A stretch of DNA of 7,535 nt from Bacteroidia bacterium (GTDB taxonomy: Bacteria; Bacteroidota; Bacteroidia; NS11-12g; UBA9320), in the NCBI GenBank assembly GCA_022425465.1, contig JAKMFK010000132.1, positions 1 through 7,535 on the forward strand. Direction: 5' to 3'. Shown here piece after piece: positions 7,078 to 7,535 of the stretch. Below the pieces are notes generated by a model. That model saw only the letters and a program-made list of their open reading frames with translations. It searched no databases and was not told where the DNA came from. Position numbers and translations under genes: made by a program. The number at the start of each line of letters is the position of its first letter. The first letter of the stretch is position 1.

Positions 7078-7535
7078 TTATTTTATTCTGTAACGGACTA
7101 TTTTTCTGACAATACTTCTCGGAACAAATCTTACGAGTGTTGAAAGCACGATATTAATAAATCCGTGGACCGCAATAGCTTCTCCCTTCATCATCTTTTT
7201 AAAGCCAAATTGGGCAACATCTTTTGCTGTGGGAAAACGATTAGGTTTTGGGTTTTTTAACATTTGAAATTCAGCGACTTGGCCAAAATCACTTTCGGTT
7301 GGTCCAGGACAAAGTGCAGTGACTTGAATGTTATATGGCTTTAGCTCTTCGTGAATAGCTTCTGAAAAACCAAGAACAAAATGTTTGGTAGCAAAATATA
7401 CACTCATCATGGGGCCAGGTTGAAAAGCAGCAACGGACGCCAAGTTTAAAATTTTTCCATGTTTGCGTTTTTTCATATCTTGGACAAACAAGTGCGTAAG
7501 TTTGGTAAGTGTCAAAATATTGAGGTTAATCATAT
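7078..7535 (-). CDS. Short-chain dehydrogenase/reductase (DltE/COG0300-like), N-terminus outside the window
   Basis: Only the C-terminal 151 residues or so are present; the frame runs off the right end. The apparent ATG at 7533 is an internal Met just before the NLNILTLTKLTHLF helix, so the NAD(P)-binding TGxxxGIG part is missing. The classical SDR active site is visible, with numbering from that Met: N5 in the helix, S33 in NLASVAAFQPGP, and Y46-x3-K50 in VYFATKHFVLGFSEA, followed by the cofactor-positioning CPGPTESDF (75-83). The pattern ASVAAFQPGPMMSVYFATK is like DltE/YqjQ-type reductases that act on unknown substrates, often lipid-like or ketone compounds. The C-terminus is basic and partly hydrophobic (about residues 120-150), which might favour membrane contact. 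It is 12 bases upstream of pssA on the same strand, so co-transcription is likely, but a functional link to phospholipid synthesis is only a guess. The SDR class is certain; the substrate is unknown. Confidence 0.92.
   Translation of the reverse strand, partial: MINLNILTLTKLTHLFVQDMKKRKHGKILNLASVAAFQPGPMMSVYFATKHFVLGFSEAIHEELKPYNIQVTALCPGPTESDFGQVAEFQMLKNPKPNRFPTAKDVAQFGFKKMMKGEAIAVHGFINIVLSTLVRFVPRSIVRKIVRYRIK

Noticed and set aside
1..7535. Defence system, mobile element, CRISPR or biosynthetic cluster
   Set aside because: All seven genes are housekeeping or envelope types of similar composition. No transposase, integrase, direct-repeat array, tRNA edge or toxin-antitoxin pattern was seen on either strand.

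Overview
The window looks like ordinary chromosomal DNA from an AT-rich Bacteroidota bacterium, most likely a flavobacterial or cytophagal type. The grounds are: genes without Shine-Dalgarno sequences, a DUF5723-like outer-membrane barrel, a SulP transporter with an added C-terminal region, and a serine hydroxymethyltransferase carrying the phylum-typical segment between the PLP lysine and the FPGTQGGP motif. Seven protein genes fill almost the whole window. No RNA gene, mobile element, CRISPR array, prophage or attachment site was seen, and there is no gene-free stretch longer than 54 bases.

Left part, plus strand (1-2601). The window opens inside a gene for an exported, beta-rich protein of unknown function. 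It overlaps by 17 bases a second gene, which has a clear signal peptide and looks like a DUF5723 outer-membrane beta-barrel. The two are probably made together and work in the cell envelope.

Middle and right part, minus strand (7535-2565). Read in the direction of transcription, the genes are: a short-chain dehydrogenase/reductase cut by the window end, pssA (phosphatidylserine synthase), purS (a small subunit of FGAM synthase), glyA (serine hydroxymethyltransferase) and a SulP anion transporter. The gaps are 12, 1, 0 and 54 bases, so the first four very probably form one operon; the SulP gene may be read through or have its own promoter. The metabolic theme of pssA-purS-glyA is serine, one-carbon units and purines. 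PssA and GlyA both use serine, GlyA supplies glycine and one-carbon units for purine synthesis, and PurS belongs to the purine step after the first formyl transfer.

The plus-strand pair and the minus-strand cluster converge, and their last genes overlap tail to tail by 37 bases around 2565-2601. No new biological system is evident. The points most worth a second look are the C-terminal region of the SulP protein, the purS gene placed without purQ or purL beside it, the unnamed lipoprotein-like/barrel pair, and the overlapping 3' ends.
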